Below are positions 35,897 through 44,484 of a DNA stretch of 64,000 nt, piece after piece (the first letter of the stretch is position 1; every line of letters starts with the position of its first letter). Origin of the DNA: Roseivirga sp. Its GTDB lineage: Bacteria; Bacteroidota; Bacteroidia; Cytophagales; Cyclobacteriaceae. The stretch is taken from assembly GCA_021404565.1 (NCBI GenBank), contig JAAWWF010000028.1:124001-188000 (forward strand), in the 5' to 3' direction. The notes below the pieces were generated by a model. That model did not search any database. It was not told where the DNA came from and worked only from the letters and a program-made list of their open reading frames with translations. A program made the translations under genes and the position numbers.

Positions 35897-36241
35897 TTAG
35901 TTCATTAAGAAATTGAGTTTGGCAGCTGCCGCAGGCATAGCAGCCCATAGTTGGGTGCGTACGTCCTTCATGTCTTGCAGTACCTTATGCGCATAGGGGG
36001 TGGCTTTATAAATGCGCTTGCGCTTGCCACCTCGCTTTTGAGTGGCCTCACCAAATTCTGAGGTGAGGAAGCTTTTCTCTTCCATGCGCTTTAATGCCGA
36101 TTGAATTGAACCCACACTGAGGGTCTCATTCAACCGGCTTTCCAGCTCACGCTTGATCTCCACACCGTAGGCATTCTCCTGCAGCACTACCACAGTCATC
36201 AGCACCAACTCTTCAAACTCTCCAAGTTTTGTCTTCTTCAT
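35897..36241 (-). CDS. PadR-family transcriptional regulator
   Basis: A 114-residue winged-helix repressor: LGEFEELVLMTVVVLQENAYGVEIKRELE, then SVGSIQSALKRMEEKSFL (recognition helix), then the wing KRGGKRKRIYKATPYAHKVLQDM. The C-terminal dimer helix is short, as in small PadR proteins. It is first gene of an operon with the four permeases. Two near-identical 14-base repeats in its own promoter, one 10 bases from the start, suggest autoregulation and coupled control of the permeases. The inducing signal is unknown. Confidence 0.92.
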   Translation of the reverse strand: MKKTKLGEFEELVLMTVVVLQENAYGVEIKRELESRLNETLSVGSIQSALKRMEEKSFLTSEFGEATQKRGGKRKRIYKATPYAHKVLQDMKDVRTQLWAAMPAAAAKLNFLMN

Positions 36242-36251
36242 GAGTATATTG

Positions 36252-36299
36252 TTCGTAATTGCAGTAAATATAAAGTATTATTTTATTCGCAATTGCAGT
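36252..36299. promoter_or_regulatory. Candidate PadR operator: two direct repeats around the promoter
   Basis: TTCGTAATTGCAGT (36252-36265) and TTCGCAATTGCAGT (36286-36299) differ at one base and start 34 bases apart, a little over three helical turns. The second contains the palindrome GCAATTGC. Between them, on the minus strand, TACTTTAT (36270-36277) resembles the Bacteroidota -7 element. Binding at both copies would bracket the promoter of the PadR/permease operon. Confidence 0.6.
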
Positions 36300-36449
36300 T
36301 TTAATCAATTTTTATTTCTAAAAGCCGTAGAGGAGAGGGAGGGATAGCTAAGTTTTATCGATGTTAACTGTCTATATTATAGTGAATTATGACCACTGAT
36401 TGAAATGGTTTATTTTCCCAAAAAAATAAAAAGTAAGAAAGTGTGAATT

Positions 36450-36746
36450 TTACTTCAGTTCAAGCCATTCACCTTGAAAGTAGTCTTTCAACATATGTTT
36501 CCTTTCTTCGATTGTGAAAGGTTTTATGTCGTTCATGAGGGTGATAAGGGGATCTTTGGAAGGGGGCTCAAAGAGGCCATTGCTCTTATCAGGGAGAAGG
36601 TCGTAGCTGTATTTGAGTTTATGTAAGTTACTGTCCGAAGGATCAATCAGGTAATTCCGAAACGCCTCAATGCAATCTTCTACGGGATTGTGATCGCTGT
36701 TAAGTTCCAGAATTTCCCCCTCATCAAATGACTTGATATGAGTCAA
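36450..36746 (-). CDS. Hypothetical protein, 98 residues
   Basis: A short acidic soluble protein that I do not recognise, with no signal peptide or membrane segment. It opens MTHIKSFDEGEILELNSDHNP and closes TIEERKHMLKDYFQGEWLELK, which looks helical. It lies alone in an AT-rich stretch between the PadR operon and the GYF-domain gene. Composition and clean start support a real gene, but modestly. Confidence 0.45.
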   Translation of the reverse strand: MTHIKSFDEGEILELNSDHNPVEDCIEAFRNYLIDPSDSNLHKLKYSYDLLPDKSNGLFEPPSKDPLITLMNDIKPFTIEERKHMLKDYFQGEWLELK

Positions 36747-36823
36747 ATGGTATTCTTCATACGACAGAATCTAAGTTATAAGGTTATATTTCTTTACTTT
36801 AGAGAGACTCTAAAAGGACATAA

Positions 36824-37498
36824 TCAATTGGGGCTGGCAGAGATTACTTTCCAACCTATTGATTCAACATCTTTATAATTAGCTACTTCCAGTTGAACTG
36901 TTTTCGAAGAGTTAGCTTTGAAAATCTCATAAACTGTTTGTTCTTCTCTCCCAAGAACAGTTTTAGTCTTGGAATAAAATGTCACTTGTACCTTCGCATC
37001 TTTGTAATCAGCAATAGTTGCTTTATTGATAAACTCACATTTTAGTCTCAATTTATCTCCCCAAAAGTTTTCACGATAGGTGCCCGAGGCTGATAAAAAC
37101 TCGGTCGGTTTTGATCTTTCTATCTCTTCAATAGTCATGACTTGCTGATAGTAACCGTCATCACTTGCATCATTAGAAAGCTGAATGACAAGAAATGCAC
37201 CTATCGAAAACACTATTATTGCGATTAGTACACCTGTTAAGAGCTTATTAGATGAGGAGCCTTTTTCATACTCAGAGGCTGTATTTTCTTTGTTATTGGA
37301 TTGTTCCTTTGGTTTGAAGGGGGGTGGAGTTCCACCTTTAAACAATTCGCTTAATTCGTCTAAATCCCCGGCAGGAGTCCAATCTTTTAGTCCCTCATAC
37401 CAAACAGGAGTTTCCTTCTTAATTTCATGATTACCTAATTCAGATAAATTAAACGGACCTATTTGTTCAGATTCATCATGTAAGAAATATTTTTTCAT
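36824..37498 (-). CDS. GYF_2-domain membrane protein
   Basis: A 224-residue protein. Residues 1-53 form a GYF_2 (DUF4339) domain: YFLHDESEQIGPFNLSELG and TPVWYEGLKDWTPAGDLDEL. A proline-rich and low-complexity linker follows (PPPFKPKEQSNNKENT), then one transmembrane helix (about 87-107) and an outside beta-rich domain (about 115-224) that I do not recognise. GYF_2 domains bind proline-rich peptides in the cytosol, so this is probably a cytosol-to-envelope adaptor. The region is AT-richer than its neighbours. Confidence 0.75.
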   Translation of the reverse strand: MKKYFLHDESEQIGPFNLSELGNHEIKKETPVWYEGLKDWTPAGDLDELSELFKGGTPPPFKPKEQSNNKENTASEYEKGSSSNKLLTGVLIAIIVFSIGAFLVIQLSNDASDDGYYQQVMTIEEIERSKPTEFLSASGTYRENFWGDKLRLKCEFINKATIADYKDAKVQVTFYSKTKTVLGREEQTVYEIFKANSSKTVQLEVANYKDVESIGWKVISASPN

Positions 37499-37800
37499 AA
37501 TAAAGTATAAAATGAGAATATGATCTGCTAATATATAAAAATCAGTAATTATTAAACATACACAACTAACTTACGAATTTAACCGCCCAATGGAGCTAAT
37601 ATCTATTCTCTGGCCCTTCTTTTCAACGAGTAAATATTTCCTATTAGTTAAGAGCTCTGTTGGAAGAATCGGAGTGGTTAACAAAACTAGAAGTGCTTAT
37701 CATTCAAGGCACCTTTGGAAATTTGGATGATGGAGGCAGAATAGCAGAGATGAAAAAATGAATAGTTAGAACTCGATATTATTCTCAACCCTTGGTTAAA
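37499..37800. other. Gene-free AT-rich stretch with a possible gene remnant
   Basis: Some 302 bases without a convincing gene. On the plus strand near 37660-37761 a short open frame reads EESEWLTKLEVLIIQGTFGNLDD..., with no good start and a TAG just before it, so it may be the end of a lost gene. The first 60 bases are very AT-rich and would hold the promoter of the GYF_2 gene. Confidence 0.3.
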
Positions 37801-38919
37801 TTAGGCTACCGGAGTCATATTTATTCTATTAACCCAATACCCACTCTGCGGCCACCTTTGCTCTAAAGCATAATGATTCTCCAACTTTTCCAGGTAGGCC
37901 TGAAAGGCGTTTTCCATCAGGTAGCGATATACATCAAAGGCCTCTTGTTTTCCATCAAGAGCATCTGCCAGTGTATGGCCAGCATAATAACCTGCTCCCA
38001 GGCCCGAGGTAATGCCGTAGGAAGAAATAGGATCATAGGCGTAGGCAGCATCTCCTACGGCCAACCAGTTGGCACCATAGGGTACATCAAGGCAGCTGGT
38101 GCCAGCGGGTATGACCCTGATCTCTGTCGCATTGAGAGGGAGAAGTGATTTATCGATTAGTTTTTTGATGTAAATACTTTTGTTCAGTGCATTTTCCAGG
38201 AATTCAGGCAAATCACTTTTGGCAGGAATCAGTGATTTGGAGGCGAAAAACATCAGATTCATTTGGCTCTGGCCTAACAGGGCTGCATACCACCAGCCGT
38301 TTTCTATCGCTTCAATATGGATTTGATGTGCCATATTGTTACGTATGGGTACTTGAAGCGTCAGCGCAAATTGCTCATCCAAGGCTGTTTTAAGCACTCC
38401 CAACTGCCGACAAACGGAAGCTTTTCTGCCAGTAGCATCCACTACATAGCGGCAGCGCAGCTCATGTGATTCGCTGGAACCCTCAATACGCACTATGGTC
38501 TCCTGGTCTTGTTGCTCTACCAACCTGAGCTTATAACCCCAAAAATTGGTACATAGGGCTGAAGTGATATGCTCTCGCAGCTCTGTTTCAAAAAGGAGCC
38601 TATTCAGTAGGTAACCATGCCCGTGGACATCGGTGATAAACTCTTCCTGCCTCAATGTATCATCTCCCCAGCAGGCCTTATTACCATAATATGGGAGATG
38701 ACGTTTGTTGTCAATCAAGTGATCTATTCCTAACTGTTTGAGCAGTGGTTTGGCATTCGGGGGTATGGCTTCTCCCGGCTTGTTTACAGGCACTTCATTA
38801 GCATCCACAATGCAGTGGGGTATGCCCCTGGCGGATAAAGTAAGAGAGGTGGCGAGTCCTGCCGGACCGCCACCTATGATGATTACAGGAAAGTAGTGAC
38901 TATCTCTCACCACGTCCAA
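37801..38919 (-). CDS. LodB-like FAD-dependent maturation protein
   Basis: A 372-residue flavoprotein. The FAD-binding Rossmann motif is FPVIIIGGGPAGLATSL (N-terminal), a second block is RYVVDATGRKASVCRQL, and the third is NWLAVGDAAYAYDPISSYGI. This is the architecture of the tryptophan halogenase/geranylgeranyl reductase-like group that includes LodB, needed to build the cysteine tryptophylquinone cofactor of LodA. Its start overlaps the end of the LodA-like gene by 20 bases, as expected for a dedicated maturation partner. Without that neighbour it would be called only a generic flavoprotein. Confidence 0.82.
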   Translation of the reverse strand: MDVVRDSHYFPVIIIGGGPAGLATSLTLSARGIPHCIVDANEVPVNKPGEAIPPNAKPLLKQLGIDHLIDNKRHLPYYGNKACWGDDTLRQEEFITDVHGHGYLLNRLLFETELREHITSALCTNFWGYKLRLVEQQDQETIVRIEGSSESHELRCRYVVDATGRKASVCRQLGVLKTALDEQFALTLQVPIRNNMAHQIHIEAIENGWWYAALLGQSQMNLMFFASKSLIPAKSDLPEFLENALNKSIYIKKLIDKSLLPLNATEIRVIPAGTSCLDVPYGANWLAVGDAAYAYDPISSYGITSGLGAGYYAGHTLADALDGKQEAFDVYRYLMENAFQAYLEKLENHYALEQRWPQSGYWVNRINMTPVA

Positions 38920-40816
38920 ACAGCTTTCTTCTCCGTGTACGTTTTGGCTTGGATTGGGCCTTTAGCATCAGAGGAGAGGCCATATCATCCAGCTTGCTTT
39001 TCGGCTCAGCATTTTCGGCATACAGTACCTGCTTAAAGGTAGGATCGCCTCCTGTAAAGTGTCGGCCGGTTTCTTTCCATACTTTTTCGGGTAAAAAGCC
39101 TTCGGTATTGTTCGGGGCTTTGGCATTTTTCGGGGCAATAATGCCCAGCTCATGCCAGTCGGCTACCATGTCGTTGATCCTGGTTTGATAGACTGTACCG
39201 AAATCACGTAACCAGTCTTGTCTAAGATCAAAATGCTTCAGCCGCTGGGCGATATTGAGGTTGCCATCTTCCATTCTGCGATAGCTGTCTTCGCTAAGCA
39301 CCTGGTTGGGCACACGGGCCGCCCAGAAAGAGGGTAATGGCAGATAATAGGAGGTGGTATAGCCAGAGAGGCAGCTGGCTTCATCTGTTTGCCATGGTAC
39401 TCCCAGCCATCGGGTAAGCGCTCCCGGACCACTGACTGAAAGTGGGCCTTTGGGACCTAAAGCAGCACCAGGATTCAGTACAGGCCCGAAATCGAGCTGA
39501 GTGGCTTGTCCTTCTTTAACCATTTTAAGTCTGTAAGGCTTCTCCCACATGATCTTTTGTCTCAGGGGCCATGTCAGCTCTATACCCGGGTGGAAAGGGC
39601 CTCCCAGGCACTCCTCCAGTGGAGCCTGATTCAACGCATTCAATTGCTCTGCCAGGCTCATTTTATCAAAGGGTTTTGGAGCAGCAGGGCTTCCTGTGGT
39701 GAAATTTCCTTTGGCCCATTCCTTCAGACGTGCGTATTGAGTCGGGGTAATGGGCAGGTTATCCAGTGCTACCTTGACAAAATCGCCAAACCCATCTCCA
39801 TAAAAGGGAGGCACCTTGGCGGGGGTGTCTACTGTGGATGCCGGATCGCGAAACCAGTCGAAAACGCGCTTCCTGGCAGCCTGAGTCTTTTTAGAGGGGT
39901 TGCTCAGGATATTTACCAATGCAGGGTCGGTGAAATCGGAAGGTGAGTTTTTACCGAAAAGCATAAAGAAGCCGGAGTTGACCCACTGGGTATCAGTCAT
40001 GCGTTGTAGCATGGGATAAATATCTCTGTAAAACTCCACACCCGCGGCACTGCGATTGGGGTAGCCAAATTCATTGATAAACAGGTTTTCAACCACATCG
40101 TTCATGGTGACCACTCCATACAGGCCGGGACCAAAATCAGGAGGGGTGACGGCTACCATGGCAGGAGTGGCCTCGTATTTTTTGCCCTTGATCTTTACAG
40201 TAGCGCGGACCACACCGTCTGAGGTATCGTCATGCCAGCCATCATTATTCGCGAAGGTGACTGCTGCAGCATTAGTATCGGAGGCTGAATGTCCATTACC
40301 TCCCAAAAAGATCAACCGGCCTTCATCATCGGTTTGGAGCTCACCCAGGTAGACTTTATTTCCATAAAATTCACCATCGTCAAAGTGGTATCTCCTGCCT
40401 TTTTTGTTCTTACCGGAAATACTGATCGATCCCGGATCTATTACCAGATCTTCTCTGTCTGCTCCGGCTACCGTACTGTTACGTTTTTGAGCCGCAATGG
40501 CAAAGGGCCCCAAATCCAGGGCATTGTTGAACTGATACCAGGCTGCCTTGATATTCGCTACATGTACCCGCCAGTCGATGGAAACACCTCTGGTATCGGT
40601 GATCTCTTTTACGACTTCTCCTTTCTTGTTAAAACCGTAGAGCCTGAAGCGTACGGCTTGTTTTTTTACCCGGCCCTGACCGTCTTTAAAGCCGCCTCTG
40701 GGTTGGGGAGCTACGCCCGGTACATCTGAGGCCAGATAGTACTGCTTGGAATTGCCTACGCGGGCTACCCCGATCGGGGGATAGATGGCCACGCTGTGAA
40801 TGTTTTGGTCTTTCAT
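38900..40816 (-). CDS. LodA-like quinone-cofactor amino-acid oxidase
   Basis: A 638-residue protein of the LodA/GoxA family, whose members oxidise amino acids (lysine 6-oxidase, glycine oxidase) to release ammonia and hydrogen peroxide. Family blocks include IYPPIGVARVGNS (11-23), DWRVHVANIKAAW (81-93), LGGPFHPGIELTW (404-416) and TDEASCLSGYTT (477-488). The cofactor is made from a Cys and a Trp: C482 is the best candidate, with D478 four residues before it as in LodA, and W554 a possible partner. C403 may match a second conserved Cys. No classical signal peptide is seen. Substrate and cofactor residues need alignment. Confidence 0.85.
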   Translation of the reverse strand: MKDQNIHSVAIYPPIGVARVGNSKQYYLASDVPGVAPQPRGGFKDGQGRVKKQAVRFRLYGFNKKGEVVKEITDTRGVSIDWRVHVANIKAAWYQFNNALDLGPFAIAAQKRNSTVAGADREDLVIDPGSISISGKNKKGRRYHFDDGEFYGNKVYLGELQTDDEGRLIFLGGNGHSASDTNAAAVTFANNDGWHDDTSDGVVRATVKIKGKKYEATPAMVAVTPPDFGPGLYGVVTMNDVVENLFINEFGYPNRSAAGVEFYRDIYPMLQRMTDTQWVNSGFFMLFGKNSPSDFTDPALVNILSNPSKKTQAARKRVFDWFRDPASTVDTPAKVPPFYGDGFGDFVKVALDNLPITPTQYARLKEWAKGNFTTGSPAAPKPFDKMSLAEQLNALNQAPLEECLGGPFHPGIELTWPLRQKIMWEKPYRLKMVKEGQATQLDFGPVLNPGAALGPKGPLSVSGPGALTRWLGVPWQTDEASCLSGYTTSYYLPLPSFWAARVPNQVLSEDSYRRMEDGNLNIAQRLKHFDLRQDWLRDFGTVYQTRINDMVADWHELGIIAPKNAKAPNNTEGFLPEKVWKETGRHFTGGDPTFKQVLYAENAEPKSKLDDMASPLMLKAQSKPKRTRRRKLFGRGER

Positions 40817-40931
40817 GATGTCTTGGATGGTTAAATGAAAAAGTAGCAGCTTGCTTTAACTGATAGTATTACTAAGCTTATTAAATGTACTAAAAAAAGT
40901 TATTATTTGATTTTATTGATTGAATAATTGG

Positions 40932-40995
40932 TCATCTACACCAAGACTTCGATGCATTAGGTAAGAAGTAGATCATCTACGCCAAGGCTTCGATG
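40932..40995. repeat. Pair of 23-base direct repeats upstream of lodA-like gene
   Basis: TCATCTACACCAAGACTTCGATG at 40932 is repeated at 40973 with two changes (both A to G); starts are 41 bases apart, about four helical turns. The rest of the 271-base gap (40817-41087) is AT-rich with no gene. The pair lies 116 bases or more upstream of the LodA-like start, so it could be an operator or simply a local duplication. Confidence 0.45.
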
Positions 40996-41087
40996 ATTGA
41001 AATAGGAGGTAAGGGGTAAGAAAGACTTCGGTGACCGAGGCCACTGGAAAAGAGAGGTGCTAGAAAGAGGCAACCTTAAATTCAGGA

Positions 41088-41645
41088 TTATTTATCGTCT
41101 TGGCCGGGAAATACTTTCTTGATTTGATTATCGTCTGTTACTGTGAATATATTTTGCCCGCAGCCATCTCCTAAAGCTACTCTTAGATCTACTGCCATTC
41201 CTGATTCGAGCGAGAGATTTTGAATAACCAGCGTGTTGTAACCAATAAAGCTAATGTGCAGATCGTACTCTCCTGGTTGAGCATAGAAATTAGCTATCCC
41301 TTCAAAGTCAGAAACGTTCTCAAACCCAAGGGAATCAATGCCAATACTCTGAATAAAAACCGAGGCACCAAAAACACTCTCATATTCAGAAGAGTCAATG
41401 TTGATACCAGCCTGCCCCAATATTACAGAGTTGAAATGAGCCAATGTTGTGTCCGATCGTGTTTCATTATGGAATGAGATGACTTCACTGCCAACGCTGC
41501 TGATTGAATCACAGCTATAATCATATACTCCAAAGCCGCACACCAATGGTTTTTTACAATTGAATAGTGTTGATAGTATCAATACCAAGAAAATTGCCAG
41601 CGTATGCTTTGTCTTAAAAACAACCATTGCCTCTTTTCGTGTCAA
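41088..41645 (-). CDS. Lipoprotein with carboxypeptidase-like regulatory domain
   Basis: A 185-residue lipoprotein. A second ATG at 41627 gives MVVFKTKHTLAIFLVLILSTLFNC with lipobox LFNC, and may be the true start. The middle forms one Ig-like carboxypeptidase-regulatory domain (about 90-155): GASVFIQSIG, SDFEGIANFYAQPGEYDLHISFIGYNTLVI. Two more cysteine pairs (CGFGVYDYSC) follow the lipid anchor. Such domains are widespread on Bacteroidota cell surfaces. It is divergent from the helicase gene; function unknown. Confidence 0.65.
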   Translation of the reverse strand: MTRKEAMVVFKTKHTLAIFLVLILSTLFNCKKPLVCGFGVYDYSCDSISSVGSEVISFHNETRSDTTLAHFNSVILGQAGINIDSSEYESVFGASVFIQSIGIDSLGFENVSDFEGIANFYAQPGEYDLHISFIGYNTLVIQNLSLESGMAVDLRVALGDGCGQNIFTVTDDNQIKKVFPGQDDK

Positions 41646-41717
41646 ATAAAGTTAGTCCATTATGGAATAAGCGTGTATTATGTAATCATTACTTTTTAGA
41701 TTAGTCAGATTAACTGA

Positions 41718-44471
41718 GTGTCTGTGATTCCTATTAAACCCGCCCTGTCATATTTCAGGGACTGCTACCGACTTGATACCCGTACTACGCAGCTCGAAAA
41801 CTTCTTTGGCCGAAAAGTTGAGCAGCGTTATATGTTTGATGGCAAGGAGCATTTGCTGAACGGCAAAATGCCTTATCTACCTATACCGGATGAGATAGGA
41901 GAAAAGCTCGAGGGTATACTGAGCTTATATAGTAAGGAGAAAGTAATCTATTACTGCTCCTTTTTTGTGGTTGGATTTGGGGTTGGCATTAATGGCAAAA
42001 AACAGAGAATCTGTGCACCTCTGTTTTTAAATCAGGCCACCATTGATCATAATAAGGAGGGTTACTCAATTCAAATCAACCCGCACGACCGGGTTATCAA
42101 TGTCGATCCGCTTTCGGGTATAAGGAACACAGACGAAGATGTCAGATCGATCATCAGCCGTGAGATTCCTGCGGAGGGTTTTGGGTTTGGCTCATTAGGT
42201 AAGTTACAGAAGCTATTGGAACGCTTTTACTCCGACCTCAACGCTGAGGACCTTCTTATGTACCCTACGCTCACCAGTCAAGGGAACCTGAAGAAAATGT
42301 ATGCCCATAAACGGATAAAAGAGGGCATGTTCAAGGTGGTGCCGGCAGCGGGTCTTTGCCTGATCAGAAGGTCAACCGACACAGAAGGAATCATGACGGA
42401 GCTGGCAGAGATGTCAGCTGAAAAGACTCGACTACCGGATTCGATCAAGACGCTTTTTGGACAAAAACTGTCAGGCAGGGCCTTTAGTCTTAAGCACGGA
42501 CGAGTCCCGGCCCTTTTGAATGAAGCCCAACAGGGAATCCTGAAAAATGCCAGGGATTACCCTTTAAGCATGGTTATTGGTCCTCCGGGTACCGGTAAGT
42601 CTTTTACAATAGCGGCTCTGGCTATAGAGTTTATGAGTCGGGGCAAAGCGGTGTTGATTGTTTCTAAAACTGATCAGGCTGTTGATGTTATTGAGGGAAA
42701 GGTGGAAAGGGACCTGGGAATCGAAAATGTAACCATCAGAGCAGGTAAGAGCGATTATCTGAAAAAATTGAAGGCCCGGATGACCGAAATCCTGGGAGGA
42801 TTTGGGGCAGAAGGAGATTGGGCATCTTACTTACTTTTGAAAAAACAGAGGCGTGAACTGGAAGAAAGAATCAAAAAGAGTGAAGTTCTGCTTAAGAAAG
42901 CCCGAAGGCAATATGAGCGCCTCTTAAAGCATGAAATGCGATGGGGAGACGACCTTTCTCAGGAGAGTGATGAGACCTTTTTTGACACATTGAAAACCCG
43001 GTACATTCAATGGCTCACTCGCATAAAAACGCCTCACTGGTCTGTAGCGGAAGATTTTATGTCATCGGCAATGATGAATAAGCAGCTGACTAAAGAATAT
43101 GTCGAGCTGACTTTTGAGCTAAGAATACGAACAGCACTGCTGGAAGACAGGCAGACTCTGAAAAAGTTGCTGAGTGCGATTCGGGCCAGGACTTCCAGCA
43201 AAAGAGAATCGCTTTTCTCCGAACTCAATTTTAAGACCATGTTCAGAGCCTTTCCCATTTGGCTGTGTAAAATGTCCGATCTGCATAAAGTCCTTCCATT
43301 TCAACAGCATCTATTCGATACGGTGATTATTGACGAGGCAACGCAATGCGATATTGCTAGTTGCCTGCCAGCCATTTACCGCGGTAGTCAGACCGTAATC
43401 GTGGGGGACCCTAAACAGTTGAGACATGTTTCCTTTTTATCAGACAGCGCACAACAATCACTACAAAAGAAACATGGACTTACAGATGTTGAGGCAGCAT
43501 TGGACTACCGAAATCAAAGTATTCTTGATTTGGCCGATACAGCTATTCAGAGTCAGAAACAGGTTACTTTTCTGAATGAGCATTACCGCAGTCTGCCTGA
43601 TTTGATACGGTTTAGCAATAAGCACTTTTATGCTGATGGGCTTAAGATAATGAGTGTTATCCCCGAAGATCATTCCAGAAATAACATCAGCCATGTTGAG
43701 GTTAAAGGAGTGAGGAATAAGAAGGGATTTAATGAAAATGAGGCTGCTGAAATTTTAACGGACATAGAGGCTTTGATCAATGACGAACAGAATTTGGATG
43801 TCAATTTATGTCGGTCGCTGGGAATATTATCTCCCTTCCGGGATCAGGTAGACCATATAAATGACCTGATTCTTAAGTCCTTTTCTATTGAATCTATTCA
43901 CAAACATAATCTGCTATGCGGCACGGCTCATTCTTTTCAGGGAGAAGAAAGAGATGTGATGTTTTTATCCTTTTGTCTGGACGATTCCAGCCACTCCACC
44001 GGCTTCCATCATTTTAACCGGGCCGATGTGTTCAATGTAAGTGTGACCAGGGCCAAGTCAGATTTAAGAGTGTATACTTCTTTTGAAATAATGCGACTTA
44101 AGTCTGATTCTTACCTGAGGCTCTATCTTGAAGAAGCTGGCAATGCCCCGGAAAACGGTTCTGTTGTAAATGAAGTTTATGATAGCTTTCTGGAAGAAGT
44201 AAGAGAAGCGCTATTGCCCCATTCTTTCAAGTTGAAGGTTGGCTATGAAGTAGCTGATTTGTCTTTGGATCTGGCGATTATTGAGGGAGACAAAATTATC
44301 GGAATAGACTTGATTGGTTATCCGGGGGTGTTCGAAGAGGCTTTGTCTCTAAGTGCATATAAGGTACTTCACAGGGCCGGTATTCGGACTTTTCCTATGC
44401 CCTATAGTTTCTGGAGACTAGATCAGCAGCCATGTTTAGAAGCCTTGCTCAGCTTTATATATCAAGATTAA
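41718..44471 (+). CDS. Stand-alone SF1 helicase (UPF1/Dna2-like) with nuclease-like tail
   Basis: A 917-residue protein with a GTG start; no earlier start is available. Residues 1-270 are unrecognised. The helicase core has GPPGTGKS (288-295), IIDEAT (537-542), VGDPKQL, NEHYRSLPDLIRF, GTAHSFQGEERDVMFLS and NVSVTRAKSDLRVY. A coiled-coil insertion (about 370-412) splits the first RecA domain. The C-terminal 90 residues resemble the Vsr/DUF559-type nuclease fold of related helicases, but the usual acidic catalytic motif reads LDLAII...GIDLIG (D851, D864) and looks degenerate. It is a single gene of a kind sometimes linked to defence or DNA repair. Confidence 0.82.
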   Translation: MSVIPIKPALSYFRDCYRLDTRTTQLENFFGRKVEQRYMFDGKEHLLNGKMPYLPIPDEIGEKLEGILSLYSKEKVIYYCSFFVVGFGVGINGKKQRICAPLFLNQATIDHNKEGYSIQINPHDRVINVDPLSGIRNTDEDVRSIISREIPAEGFGFGSLGKLQKLLERFYSDLNAEDLLMYPTLTSQGNLKKMYAHKRIKEGMFKVVPAAGLCLIRRSTDTEGIMTELAEMSAEKTRLPDSIKTLFGQKLSGRAFSLKHGRVPALLNEAQQGILKNARDYPLSMVIGPPGTGKSFTIAALAIEFMSRGKAVLIVSKTDQAVDVIEGKVERDLGIENVTIRAGKSDYLKKLKARMTEILGGFGAEGDWASYLLLKKQRRELEERIKKSEVLLKKARRQYERLLKHEMRWGDDLSQESDETFFDTLKTRYIQWLTRIKTPHWSVAEDFMSSAMMNKQLTKEYVELTFELRIRTALLEDRQTLKKLLSAIRARTSSKRESLFSELNFKTMFRAFPIWLCKMSDLHKVLPFQQHLFDTVIIDEATQCDIASCLPAIYRGSQTVIVGDPKQLRHVSFLSDSAQQSLQKKHGLTDVEAALDYRNQSILDLADTAIQSQKQVTFLNEHYRSLPDLIRFSNKHFYADGLKIMSVIPEDHSRNNISHVEVKGVRNKKGFNENEAAEILTDIEALINDEQNLDVNLCRSLGILSPFRDQVDHINDLILKSFSIESIHKHNLLCGTAHSFQGEERDVMFLSFCLDDSSHSTGFHHFNRADVFNVSVTRAKSDLRVYTSFEIMRLKSDSYLRLYLEEAGNAPENGSVVNEVYDSFLEEVREALLPHSFKLKVGYEVADLSLDLAIIEGDKIIGIDLIGYPGVFEEALSLSAYKVLHRAGIRTFPMPYSFWRLDQQPCLEALLSFIYQD

Positions 44472-44484
44472 GCACACCCCCGGG

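Noticed and set aside
37660-37761. Short plus-strand frame EESEWLTKLEVLIIQGTFGNLDD
   Set aside because: There is no start codon with support and a stop lies just upstream, so at best it is a remnant.
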